Positions 1 through 6,218 of a DNA stretch of 10,477 bases are shown piece after piece (the stretch's first letter is position 1; each line of letters opens with the position of its first letter). Source of the DNA: Deltaproteobacteria bacterium (GTDB taxonomy: Bacteria; Myxococcota_A; UBA9160; SZUA-336). The translations under genes and the position numbers were made by a program. Location of the stretch: assembly GCA_030665705.1 (NCBI GenBank), contig DAOUZG010000033.1, positions 1 to 10,477 on the forward strand. The letters run 5' to 3'. The notes below the pieces were generated by a model. That model was not told the DNA's origin and searched no databases. It worked only from the letters and a program-made list of their open reading frames with translations.

Positions 1-138
1 ACGGTCGAGAAGGACCGCGCGAACTGCGCCGTCCGAGAGACTCTGGCCGGCTTCGTCGCGAGACTGTACGCACCGGAACTCGGCTCCGCCGAACGCGCTC
101 GAGCCGTCCGACAGGACCAACACCTCTTTTTCGCCCAT
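1..138 (-). CDS. N-terminal fragment of a receiver-like (possibly regulatory) protein
   Basis: Only the first 46 codons are present; the gene runs off the left edge. The start is well supported: ATG at 138-136, with GGGAGGAG (minus strand, 144-151) five bases upstream. The peptide begins MGEKEVLVLSDGSSAFG and ends AVRAVLLDR. The pattern of a hydrophobic strand (VLVLSD), a helix-like stretch (SRDEAGQSLSDG) and a second hydrophobic strand ending in Asp (VLLD, D45) resembles the first half of a response-regulator receiver domain. The usual acidic pair after strand 1 reads Ser-Asp (S10-D11) instead of Asp-Asp, so phosphorylation chemistry may be weakened or lost. It lies about 28 bases below a predicted sigma-54 start site, which suggests activator-controlled expression. 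The receiver assignment is inference from 46 residues; it could be another Rossmann-like or wholly unknown protein. That it is a real coding region is much more certain than what it encodes. Confidence 0.6.
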   Translation of the reverse strand, partial: MGEKEVLVLSDGSSAFGGAEFRCVQSRDEAGQSLSDGAVRAVLLDR

Positions 139-176
139 CGCGTCTCCTCCCTCCCTTGCAGGCCCGCGGCCTGAGG

Positions 177-192
177 AGCAAGCCACGTGCCA
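177..192 (-). promoter_or_regulatory. Sigma-54 (RpoN) -24/-12 promoter for the left-edge gene
   Basis: Read on the minus strand this is TGGCACG-TGGC-TTGCT, an exact match to the conserved core TGGCACG-N4-TTGC(A/T) of sigma-54 promoters. The GG (191-190) and GC (179-178) elements are ten bases apart as required. Taking 178 as -12 puts transcription start near 166, leaving a leader of about 28 bases that holds the Shine-Dalgarno site of the minus-strand gene starting at 138. A small perfect hairpin (159-173, six-bp stem CAGGCC/GGCCTG with loop CGC) covers the predicted start region. Sigma-54 promoters need an upstream-bound AAA+ activator. The palindromes at 252-259 (GGCTAGCC) and 290-299 (GCCCGCGGGC), about 85 to 135 bases upstream of the start site, are possible but unproven sites. 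Confidence 0.75.
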
Positions 193-354
193 CTGATGCG
201 CGGCGTGAAGTCGGCCTCATGAGGGGGGCTCTGCGTGGCTGCGGGCGGCGTGGCTAGCCGGGTTGGTCGAAATCGGCCGAAGCTGAGCCGCCCGCGGGCA
301 CCGGGGACGAACAGCCGCGCCGATCGGAACGGAGCGGCTGGGTTGCTCAATCCC
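193..354. other. Non-coding region between carbamoyltransferase 3' end and sigma-54 promoter
   Basis: No gene is supported here. The stretch contains the tail region of the carbamoyltransferase transcript and the space where a sigma-54 activator would bind. Visible structure: CTCATGAG-type palindrome near 217-224, GGCTAGCC at 252-259, GCCCGCGGGC at 290-299, and a short imperfect stem around 274-290. None has a following T-run, so no intrinsic terminator can be called for the carbamoyltransferase. Confidence 0.4.
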
Positions 355-2070
355 CTACGGCGCGACCGGAAGGCGCTTGCAGACGTAGACGTCCTCGAGG
401 AAGAGGTGCTCGAGGCCGGAGCCGTAGAACATCGCCAGCGCCTCGTGCGGCGTGCATACGATCGGTTCGCCCCGGCGGTTCAACGAGGTGTTGATTACGC
501 AGGGCAACCCGGTGCGCTCGTGGAACTTAGAGATCAGTCGGTGGAAGCGCGGATTGGTCGCGGCGGACACGGCCTGAGGACGGAGGGTTCCGTCCACATG
601 CACGACCTCGGGGATCCGATCGCGCCACGCAGGCGCCACTCGGAAGGCGTAGGTCATGAATGGCGCGGGATGCTTCGTGCCGAGGATCTGCGTCGCGTAC
701 TCCTCGAGCACCGACGGGCAGAAGGGCCGCCAGCGCTCGCGGTACTTGATCCGCTCGTTAATCTCGTCGGCCGTCCCGAGACGCCCCGGGTGGCCGAGTA
801 TGCTGCGGTTCCCCAGCGCCCGCGGCCCGAACTCCATCCGCCCCTGGAACCAGGCCACGATCTCGCCGTCCGCGAGCAGCTCCGCAGCGAGGGCGGCGGG
901 GTCCTCCACCCGTCGATAGGAGATCCGCCGGGAATCCAGCTCCTCCTCGATCTGTCGGGTGGAGAACTCGGGCCCGTAGTAAGCGTGACGCATCGGCCGA
1001 AGGCGCTCTCCGTGCTGAACCGCCGCGTAGGCCGCGGCTCCAACCGCGATCCCGGAGTCGCTGGCTCCTGGCGCGACGTAGAGCTCGTCGATCCGCGGGT
1101 CCTCGGCGAGGAGCCGGTTCAACGATACGTTGAGCGCACAGCCCCCCGCAAAGCAGAGGCGTCGACTCTGCTCGAGGTGCGCCCCGAGGTGGTGGTCGAT
1201 CAGCGCGAGCGCGGTCTCCTCGAACGTCCGCTGCGTCGCAGCTGCGATATGGATGTAAGGCTCGTCGGCCGAGTCTCCCTGGCGCGGCGGGCCGAGGCGC
1301 TTCACGAGCTTCCGACCGAAGCGCTGAGTCCCGAAGCGCTTGCCGTGCGGCGACCAGACGTAGTCGAGGTCGAGCCGCATGTCGCCGTTGCGCACCCGAA
1401 CAATGTCGGAGAGATCGATGCGGTCGGGGTCCCCGTAGGGCGCCATCCCCATGAGCTTGTACTCGCCATCGGCGATCTCGAAACCCAGGTACTGCGTCAT
1501 CGTCGAGTAGAAGAGCCCCAACGAGTCCGGCTTCTGGATCTCGTAGAGCTTTCGGATCCGGTCTCCCTCTCCGACCGCGAACATCGAACTCGTCACCTCG
1601 CCCATGCCGTCGATCGTCACGATTGCCGAGCTCTCGAAGCCGGAGAAGTGATAGGCGCTGGACGCGTGCGCCAGATGGTGCTCGACGCACTCGATCCGGA
1701 CACGATCGGGGTCGATCTCCAGGGTTCGCAACACGCTCCGGAGGCGTCCTAGCCGACGCCGCTCGCGCCGCGTGCCCCCGTAGATCATGCGCCACGCCTT
1801 GCCCGGTATGCGGCTCCAGTTTCGCCGCGCGTAGGCCCACCGGTTGGCCTTGACTCCCTCCACGGACCAGGGGAACGCCACCACGTCGACCCGGTCGGGC
1901 GATACTCCGGCGGCCTCGAGGCAATAGCGGGCGGCATCGATCGGAAGCTCACCGTGCCCGTGCTTGTTGCGACTGAAGCGCTCCTGCTCCACAGCGGCCA
2001 CGACCTCGCCCTCCGCCAGCAGGGCGGCTGAGGGGTCATGCCAGTTGATTCCGATCCCCAGAACGATCAC
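355..2070 (-). CDS. NodU/CmcH-family carbamoyltransferase
   Basis: Predicted O-carbamoyltransferase that uses carbamoyl phosphate and ATP (via carbamoyl-adenylate) to carbamoylate a hydroxyl of a sugar or natural product, as NodU, CmcH and TobZ do. From the GTG at 2070 the protein has 571 residues, normal for the family. The N-terminal Kae1-like ASKHA domain starts at once (VLGIGINWHDPSAALL, 3-18) and has the metal-site motif EHHLAHASSAY (130-140), TIDG (152-155) and PGASDSG (334-340). The C-terminal domain shows RMEFGPRALGNRSIL (411-425), the RWRPFCPSVLEE stretch (446-457) and INTSLNRRGEP (526-536). An in-frame TTG at 2133 would add 21 residues, but homology begins at the GTG; no clear Shine-Dalgarno site precedes either. 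It follows a methyltransferase gene 119 bases upstream on the same strand, suggesting two tailoring enzymes acting in one pathway. Family assignment is firm; the acceptor is unknown. Confidence 0.93.
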   Translation of the reverse strand: MIVLGIGINWHDPSAALLAEGEVVAAVEQERFSRNKHGHGELPIDAARYCLEAAGVSPDRVDVVAFPWSVEGVKANRWAYARRNWSRIPGKAWRMIYGGTRRERRRLGRLRSVLRTLEIDPDRVRIECVEHHLAHASSAYHFSGFESSAIVTIDGMGEVTSSMFAVGEGDRIRKLYEIQKPDSLGLFYSTMTQYLGFEIADGEYKLMGMAPYGDPDRIDLSDIVRVRNGDMRLDLDYVWSPHGKRFGTQRFGRKLVKRLGPPRQGDSADEPYIHIAAATQRTFEETALALIDHHLGAHLEQSRRLCFAGGCALNVSLNRLLAEDPRIDELYVAPGASDSGIAVGAAAYAAVQHGERLRPMRHAYYGPEFSTRQIEEELDSRRISYRRVEDPAALAAELLADGEIVAWFQGRMEFGPRALGNRSILGHPGRLGTADEINERIKYRERWRPFCPSVLEEYATQILGTKHPAPFMTYAFRVAPAWRDRIPEVVHVDGTLRPQAVSAATNPRFHRLISKFHERTGLPCVINTSLNRRGEPIVCTPHEALAMFYGSGLEHLFLEDVYVCKRLPVAP

Positions 2071-2181
2071 GCGGCGACGGTAGCATCCACGCGTAGAAGC
2101 GTCGATTTCGGGCACCGGGTACGTCGCGAACAAGTGTCGGTCGATCTCGTCGGACCGGTTCGGCTCGAGCCGGCAGGAAGG

Positions 2182-2200
2182 GACGGTCGCTAGGACCGTC
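2182..2200 (-). terminator. Hairpin across the methyltransferase stop codon
   Basis: GACGGTC (2182-2188) and GACCGTC (2194-2200) form a perfect 7-bp stem with a five-base loop holding most of the methyltransferase TAG stop (2190-2192). Downstream on the minus strand the sequence is CCCTTCCTGCC, not a T-run, and a second perfect 12-base palindrome (CGGCTCGAGCCG, 2161-2172) follows. It could be a weak terminator, an mRNA 3'-end stabiliser or chance in GC-rich DNA. Confidence 0.3.
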
Positions 2201-3134
2201 GCCGGCGTGCGATCAGCTGGTAGTTGTTGGGTCGGACGGCGAGCTCGATCGCCCGCAGCATCTTTTCCCGGGGCAGCTCCTTCATCCGTCGTAACACCTC
2301 GGGGTCGCTCCAGAGATCCTCCGGGCGGCTGCGCATCTGACCCAGGAAGGCAACGAGTTCCAGGTCCGCGGAGTCGAGCAGCTCGAGGACGCTCGCAACG
2401 TGGTACTCGCGGACGCAGGGGTGTGCGTACGTGTCGGCGACAAACGCGGCGCCCTCCCAGTGGGGGTGCAGACCCCGCAGACGGCGTCCGAGACGGTGCA
2501 GGAAGCGGCCTCGAGGCAGAGGAATTAGGCCGAGCCTCCCCGCCAGGTCGACCTTAGTCGCGACGTCGCCCGAGTCGGAGACGAGCAGGTCGAGCAGCTC
2601 GAGCCCGGCACGCTGGATGCTGCGCCCGAGTTCACCGTAGAGCCAGATGAAGATCTCACCCTTCTCACTGAGCCTCTCGACGAGCTGGCGGAGCGCGAAC
2701 TCCGGCGCCTTCATGTGGTGCAACACGCCGATACAGACGATGAGATCGAAGCCTCCCGGGATCGAGAGCGGCTGGCTCAGGTCCTGCACCTCGAACTGGA
2801 TCCGTTCGAGCCCGAGAGCGTCTGCGACGCTCCGTGCGCGGTCGAGGCTGCGCGCGTTGAAGTCGATACCCAGTAGGTGCGCCTCGGGGAACGCGCGCGC
2901 GAGGCTGATCGTCAACTCTCCGGTTCCACAGCCCGCGTCTAGGATCCGAGCCGGTGCGGTCACGTGAGACCGGATCGCACGAATCACGCGCCGCTGGTAG
3001 TCGGTCTTCATCAAGAGGGGCCGCAGGCGCGCGGGCAACCACTGCAGCCGTTGGAGCTGGCGCCAGGCCCGCGAGGGGAACGGATAGTCCCCGTAGAAGC
3101 TCTGAACCTCGTCCAGGTCTCGGGGGTCTCCCAC
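2190..3134 (-). CDS. Class I SAM-dependent methyltransferase
   Basis: A 314-residue Rossmann-fold methyltransferase transferring the methyl group of S-adenosylmethionine to an unidentified acceptor. Motif I is ILDAGCGTGE (64-73), followed by the ribose-binding acidic residue in GIDFNARSLD (89-98), the adenine-contacting region around QDLS (117-120) and motif IV-like FDLIVCIGVLHHM (129-141). The order and spacing are typical of the Methyltransf_11/25/31 group. A leader segment with FYGDYPFPSRAW (13-24) precedes the core. The C-terminal part (about 165-314) is long and has no motif I can name; it probably shapes acceptor specificity. The GTG start at 3134 is backed by GAGGGAG six bases upstream. 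It sits 103 bases downstream of the alpha/beta hydrolase gene and 119 bases upstream of the carbamoyltransferase. Protein, small-molecule or lipid acceptors are all possible. Confidence 0.9.
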   Translation of the reverse strand: MGDPRDLDEVQSFYGDYPFPSRAWRQLQRLQWLPARLRPLLMKTDYQRRVIRAIRSHVTAPARILDAGCGTGELTISLARAFPEAHLLGIDFNARSLDRARSVADALGLERIQFEVQDLSQPLSIPGGFDLIVCIGVLHHMKAPEFALRQLVERLSEKGEIFIWLYGELGRSIQRAGLELLDLLVSDSGDVATKVDLAGRLGLIPLPRGRFLHRLGRRLRGLHPHWEGAAFVADTYAHPCVREYHVASVLELLDSADLELVAFLGQMRSRPEDLWSDPEVLRRMKELPREKMLRAIELAVRPNNYQLIARRRRS

Positions 3135-3237
3135 GCCGTGCTCCCTCGTTGCCGCGGCCGGGTGATCGTCCCCAGCGCCGCTCAGCCCGGCGGCCCGAGC
3201 TTTAGCCGATCAGCGCTCCCCACCGCAACCCAGACGC

Positions 3238-3858
3238 TCAGCCGAGCGCCGCGCGGGCGAGCTCCGCGAGCTCGGCGAGTCCCTTGAGCGCAAAGAAATG
3301 GTCGGCCTCGGGGATCACCTCGAGCCGGGCGTTGGCGAGCGGCGTCAGCAGCTCCGACAGCTCGCGGAAAGGCGCAAAGGTGTCCTCGCTCCCGACGATC
3401 ACGTGCACGGGCCGGCCGAGCTGCTCGAGCGGAAGGTCTCGGATCATCGAGACGGGCGGTGCAACCAGGAAAAGCTCGCGGAGGATCGGCTCGCGCAGAG
3501 CGACCCGCAGTGCCGTCGCCGCACCGAAGGAGTATCCCGCTCCGATCACGGGAACCTCGATAGTCGCGAGCAGCTGTTTGAGCGCCGCACCAAAATCGGC
3601 CTCGGCAGACTCGGGATCCCCCGTCACGCTTCCCTGGCTCGCTCCAACACCGCGCCAGTTGAACCGCAACGACGCGCAGCCGGCCTTGTAGAAGCCGTGG
3701 GCGATCTCGGCAACAGCCGGGTTCTCCAGGCTCCCCCCGAACTCCGGGTGGGGGGGCGCGATGACGGCTGCTCTCGCGTCCCCGCTTTGCCAGAGCCCCT
3801 CGAGCACAATCCCCTCGCCAGGGACGACGATCGCCACGGGACGTTCTCTCCAGGCCAT
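3238..3858 (-). CDS. Alpha/beta hydrolase (COG2945-like)
   Basis: A small (206 aa from ATG 3858) alpha/beta-hydrolase-fold protein. The signature PPHPEFGGSLENP (35-47) followed by LRFNWRGVGASQG (64-76) matches the COG2945 group of predicted hydrolases. The catalytic triad is visible: nucleophile Ser110 in GYSFGA (108-113), Asp159 in VGSEDTF and His187 in EADHFF. No signal peptide is seen, so it should be cytoplasmic; the natural substrate for this group is poorly defined. The start is uncertain: homology favours ATG 3858, but its nearest GGGAGG is about 17 bases away. An in-frame ATG at 3912 lies inside the inverted repeat at 3904-3976 and would give 224 residues, and the frame stays open further upstream. 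The gene is 116 bases downstream of the metallopeptidase gene and may be cotranscribed with it. Confidence 0.85.
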   Translation of the reverse strand: MAWRERPVAIVVPGEGIVLEGLWQSGDARAAVIAPPHPEFGGSLENPAVAEIAHGFYKAGCASLRFNWRGVGASQGSVTGDPESAEADFGAALKQLLATIEVPVIGAGYSFGAATALRVALREPILRELFLVAPPVSMIRDLPLEQLGRPVHVIVGSEDTFAPFRELSELLTPLANARLEVIPEADHFFALKGLAELAELARAALG

Positions 3859-3903
3859 CGACCAAGAGCTATCGGCCTCCCGCGGGGTCCTGTCGACCCG
3901 ACC

Positions 3904-3976
3904 AGAACCCATCTCAGAAACCCCGGACCGAGCCAGGGCGACCTGGCGACGGGAGTGGGTTCTTGAGATGGGTTCT
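3904..3976. repeat. Large two-tier inverted repeat between metallopeptidase and hydrolase genes
   Basis: AGAACCCATCTCA (3904-3916) pairs perfectly with TGAGATGGGTTCT (3964-3976), a 13-bp stem that continues as GAA/TTC (3917-3919 with 3960-3962) after one bulged base and CCC/GGG (3921-3923 with 3957-3959). Near the middle, GCCAGG-GCGA-CCTGGC (3932-3947) forms a separate perfect 6-bp hairpin. The octamer TGGGTTCT is also directly repeated (3956-3963 allowing one shifted base, and 3969-3976). The right arm overlaps the metallopeptidase stop codon (3975-3977). No T-run follows in the direction of transcription, so it is not a standard intrinsic terminator; an RNA processing element, a palindromic interspersed repeat or a protein-binding site are alternatives. 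Confidence 0.7.
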
Positions 3977-5471
3977 AGACGGCGGGGCCCCGGAGGCACT
4001 CCTCGATCAACGCCTCCGGACCGATCGGGCCGATCCCGAGCTGCTCGGCGAGACCGTCTGCGCTGTAGGTGCCGCCCGTGTTCCAGAGCTCCTTCAGGAG
4101 CTCGCCGGCGCGCCGCACCCGCCAGAACCGGCGACCGAATCGCTCACGGAGCCACTCGCTCAGACGTGCCTCGAGACACCAGGCCCGCAAGTAGTCGACG
4201 CAGTAGAGATCCGCGTCGGTATCGACCAGGTAGCCGACCGGCCGATACCGCAGCCCGGTTGCACGGCTCAGCTCCTCGGAGTAGAGCTCGGCGACGGGCG
4301 CGACGTTCTCCCCCGGCGGCAGGTTGGCTAGCTCGAGCTCGAAGCGGAGCTTGGCAGCGTACCGGCGAAGCAGGAAGAGCTTGTGCAGCTGCAGGAGGGG
4401 AAGCACCTCTGCGGCCCGCTCGGCCGCAGGGCTCTGCACCAGCCAGTCGGGATCCGTGAGCCGGTAGTTCACGAGGAACGCCCAGGTCTCCGTCAGGGCG
4501 GGGTCGAAGATGCGACGGCGCTCGACGGGGAGCGCGGGCGAGGTGAACGCAAGGTGTAGGGCGTGTCCTGTCTCATGGAACAGAGATTCGTAGTCGGACA
4601 CACCCCCGCGGGGATAAGCCAGCACGTACACCTCTCCCGGAATGCGGGGAGCCACACAGCTTGCCCGGGGGTGCTTTCCAGGCCGCGCCTCGCAGTCGAA
4701 GGTGACACCCGGAAGTCCCTCGATGCGGATCCCCATCCCCTCCACCGTGAACTCGAGGGCCTCGTAAATCCGCGTTGCCGGGAAAACCTCGTCGAACGCC
4801 TCCATGCGGAAGAGGCGCGCAGCGTCCCCTGCATGTGCGCTCCCCACGTCCACGCCGAGGGCGGCAAGCCCCTTCGACATCCCATCCAGGTAGGGAGCCT
4901 CCGTCCTCTCGAGAAGGGAGTCCGCGTGCTCCCTCCAACCCTCGTAGTCGATTCCGGGGTGAAGCGCGTCGGCCCAGGCGCGCGGCGTCCCGAACCCGAG
5001 CCGTGCCAAGAGCTCGGTGCGACGCATCCAGAGCTCCTCCCGCTGGGGGTTGAGCCCTTCCCACGCCGACTCCAGGGCCTCCTGGATCCGACGCCGTCGC
5101 TCGACGTCCCTCTCCGAGCCCAGGTGCGCCTGCCACGCGAACAGACTCCGCTCTTTCCCGTCGATGCGGAGACGTTCCGCGGCCTCTCGCTCGCCGACCT
5201 CCCGCGCGAGGGGGCGCACGGAACGGTCGACCACGGCCCTACGGATCTCGAGCGCAAGCCGCCGCGCGTCCTCACGCGCCTCCTCCGTGAAGCCGGTCTC
5301 CACCCGTGAGTCGACCTCCGCGAGAAGGTCTCCGCTCGTTACGTCCCCGAAACGATCGTCCACCTCGTCGAGCTCGAGGGTCGCCTTCTGACCGGACCGA
5401 AAGCGGTAGACCTCGCGTGACACCGCTTCTCGGTAGTCGTCGTAACGCTCTCGGACATCCGGCAACGGCAA
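3975..5471 (-). CDS. M3-like zinc metallopeptidase (oligopeptidase family)
   Basis: A predicted cytoplasmic zinc peptidase of clan MA, probably cleaving short peptides like oligoendopeptidase F or thimet-type enzymes. The zinc motif LFHETGHALH (297-306) gives two His ligands and the catalytic Glu (HETGH 299-303). Glu328 in ALTETWAFL, 25 residues further on, is the likely third ligand. The helical N-terminal half and the C-terminal stretch DYLRAWCLEARLSEWL (near 410-430) fit the bowl-shaped M3/M32 fold. At about 498 residues it is shorter than usual M3 enzymes (550-700) and near M32 length, so M3-like is the safest label. No signal peptide or membrane segment is seen. The start is a TTG at 5471, or at 5465; GGGGAG upstream is spaced better for 5465. 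Divergent from nth with only 42 bases between. The gene ends inside the large inverted repeat. Confidence 0.85.
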   Translation of the reverse strand: MPLPDVRERYDDYREAVSREVYRFRSGQKATLELDEVDDRFGDVTSGDLLAEVDSRVETGFTEEAREDARRLALEIRRAVVDRSVRPLAREVGEREAAERLRIDGKERSLFAWQAHLGSERDVERRRRIQEALESAWEGLNPQREELWMRRTELLARLGFGTPRAWADALHPGIDYEGWREHADSLLERTEAPYLDGMSKGLAALGVDVGSAHAGDAARLFRMEAFDEVFPATRIYEALEFTVEGMGIRIEGLPGVTFDCEARPGKHPRASCVAPRIPGEVYVLAYPRGGVSDYESLFHETGHALHLAFTSPALPVERRRIFDPALTETWAFLVNYRLTDPDWLVQSPAAERAAEVLPLLQLHKLFLLRRYAAKLRFELELANLPPGENVAPVAELYSEELSRATGLRYRPVGYLVDTDADLYCVDYLRAWCLEARLSEWLRERFGRRFWRVRRAGELLKELWNTGGTYSADGLAEQLGIGPIGPEALIEECLRGPAV

Positions 5472-5513
5472 TCGCTCCCCGGAAACCTGTAACTAGAGTA
5501 CCCTCGCTCCGCC

Positions 5514-6218
5514 ATGCCGCGCGAGTCGAAGAAAGAGCAAAGAAAGCGGGCGCTTCGGCTCGTTAAGACTCTGTTTCGAACGCATCCGGATGCTCATTGC
5601 GAGCTGCACCACCGCGGTCCCTACCAGCTCCTCGTCGCAACCATCCTGTCGGCGCAGTGCACCGATAAGGTGGTGAACACGGTAACGCACGAGCTGTTTC
5701 GCCGATTCCCGAGCCCCGCGCGCCTGGCCGCTGCGGACCCGCAGGAGCTGGAGCAGCTGTTGCGACCGACCGGCTTCTTCCGGCAGAAGGCGAAGACGCT
5801 TCTGGCGTCGTGCGACTCTATCGCGACCGAGCACGGAGGACAGGTGCCGAAGACGATGGAGGAACTCACGCGGCTCCCCGGCGTCGGCCGAAAGACCGCG
5901 AACGTGGTCCTGGGCAACGCCTTCGGGACGCCCGGAATCGTCGTGGACACCCACGTGGGCCGACTCGCGCGGCGCATGGCTCTTTCGAAGCAGACCGATC
6001 CCGTTCGGGTCGAGCAAGACCTGATGGACCTGGTCCCGGAAAAGGACTGGACGCAGTTCTCCCACGCGATGATCTTCCACGGCCGGCGTGTCTGCGGCGC
6101 CCGCAACCCGCAGTGCGAGCTCTGCTCCCTCTACACGGATTGTCCCTTCCCCCACGGCTCCGGGCCGAAGACGCTGAAGCGCTCGAGCACTCGCTCCTCC
6201 CGGAGACGCCGCTCGTGA
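5514..6218 (+). CDS. nth: Endonuclease III
   Basis: Bifunctional DNA glycosylase/AP lyase that removes oxidised pyrimidines in base-excision repair. The 234-residue protein has the helix-hairpin-helix LPGVGRKTANV (121-131) with the catalytic Lys127, and the catalytic Asp145 in VDTHVGR (144-150). The [4Fe-4S] cluster cysteines are C194-X6-C201-X2-C204-X5-C210, the canonical spacing. ILSAQCTDK (44-52) is the typical substrate-pocket segment. After the cluster there is a short Ser/Arg-rich tail (about 215-234). ATG 5514 is the first possible start after an in-frame TAG; no convincing Shine-Dalgarno site precedes it, so a short leader or leaderless message is possible. The stop overlaps the Nudix start as GTGA (6215-6218), implying translational coupling. 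It heads a six-gene plus-strand run. Confidence 0.97.
   Translation: MPRESKKEQRKRALRLVKTLFRTHPDAHCELHHRGPYQLLVATILSAQCTDKVVNTVTHELFRRFPSPARLAAADPQELEQLLRPTGFFRQKAKTLLASCDSIATEHGGQVPKTMEELTRLPGVGRKTANVVLGNAFGTPGIVVDTHVGRLARRMALSKQTDPVRVEQDLMDLVPEKDWTQFSHAMIFHGRRVCGARNPQCELCSLYTDCPFPHGSGPKTLKRSSTRSSRRRRS

Noticed and set aside
235..1752. A 505-codon open frame on the plus strand antisense to the carbamoyltransferase.
   Set aside because: It mirrors the codon structure of a clearly conserved minus-strand gene, has no recognisable domain, and such long antisense frames are common in GC-rich DNA.
758..1924. A 388-codon minus-strand frame inside the carbamoyltransferase.
   Set aside because: It is an out-of-frame reading of the same gene, rich in Arg, Gly and Pro with no motif.
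2071..2133. N-terminal 21-residue extension of the carbamoyltransferase from a TTG at 2133.
   Set aside because: Family homology begins exactly at the GTG at 2070 and the extension has no motif or ribosome site.
3904..3976. The inverted repeat as a classical intrinsic terminator.
   Set aside because: The loop is long and there is no T-run after the stem on the minus strand.
5493..6155. A 220-codon minus-strand frame opposite nth.
   Set aside because: Antisense shadow of endonuclease III, whose catalytic and iron-sulfur motifs are intact on the plus strand.
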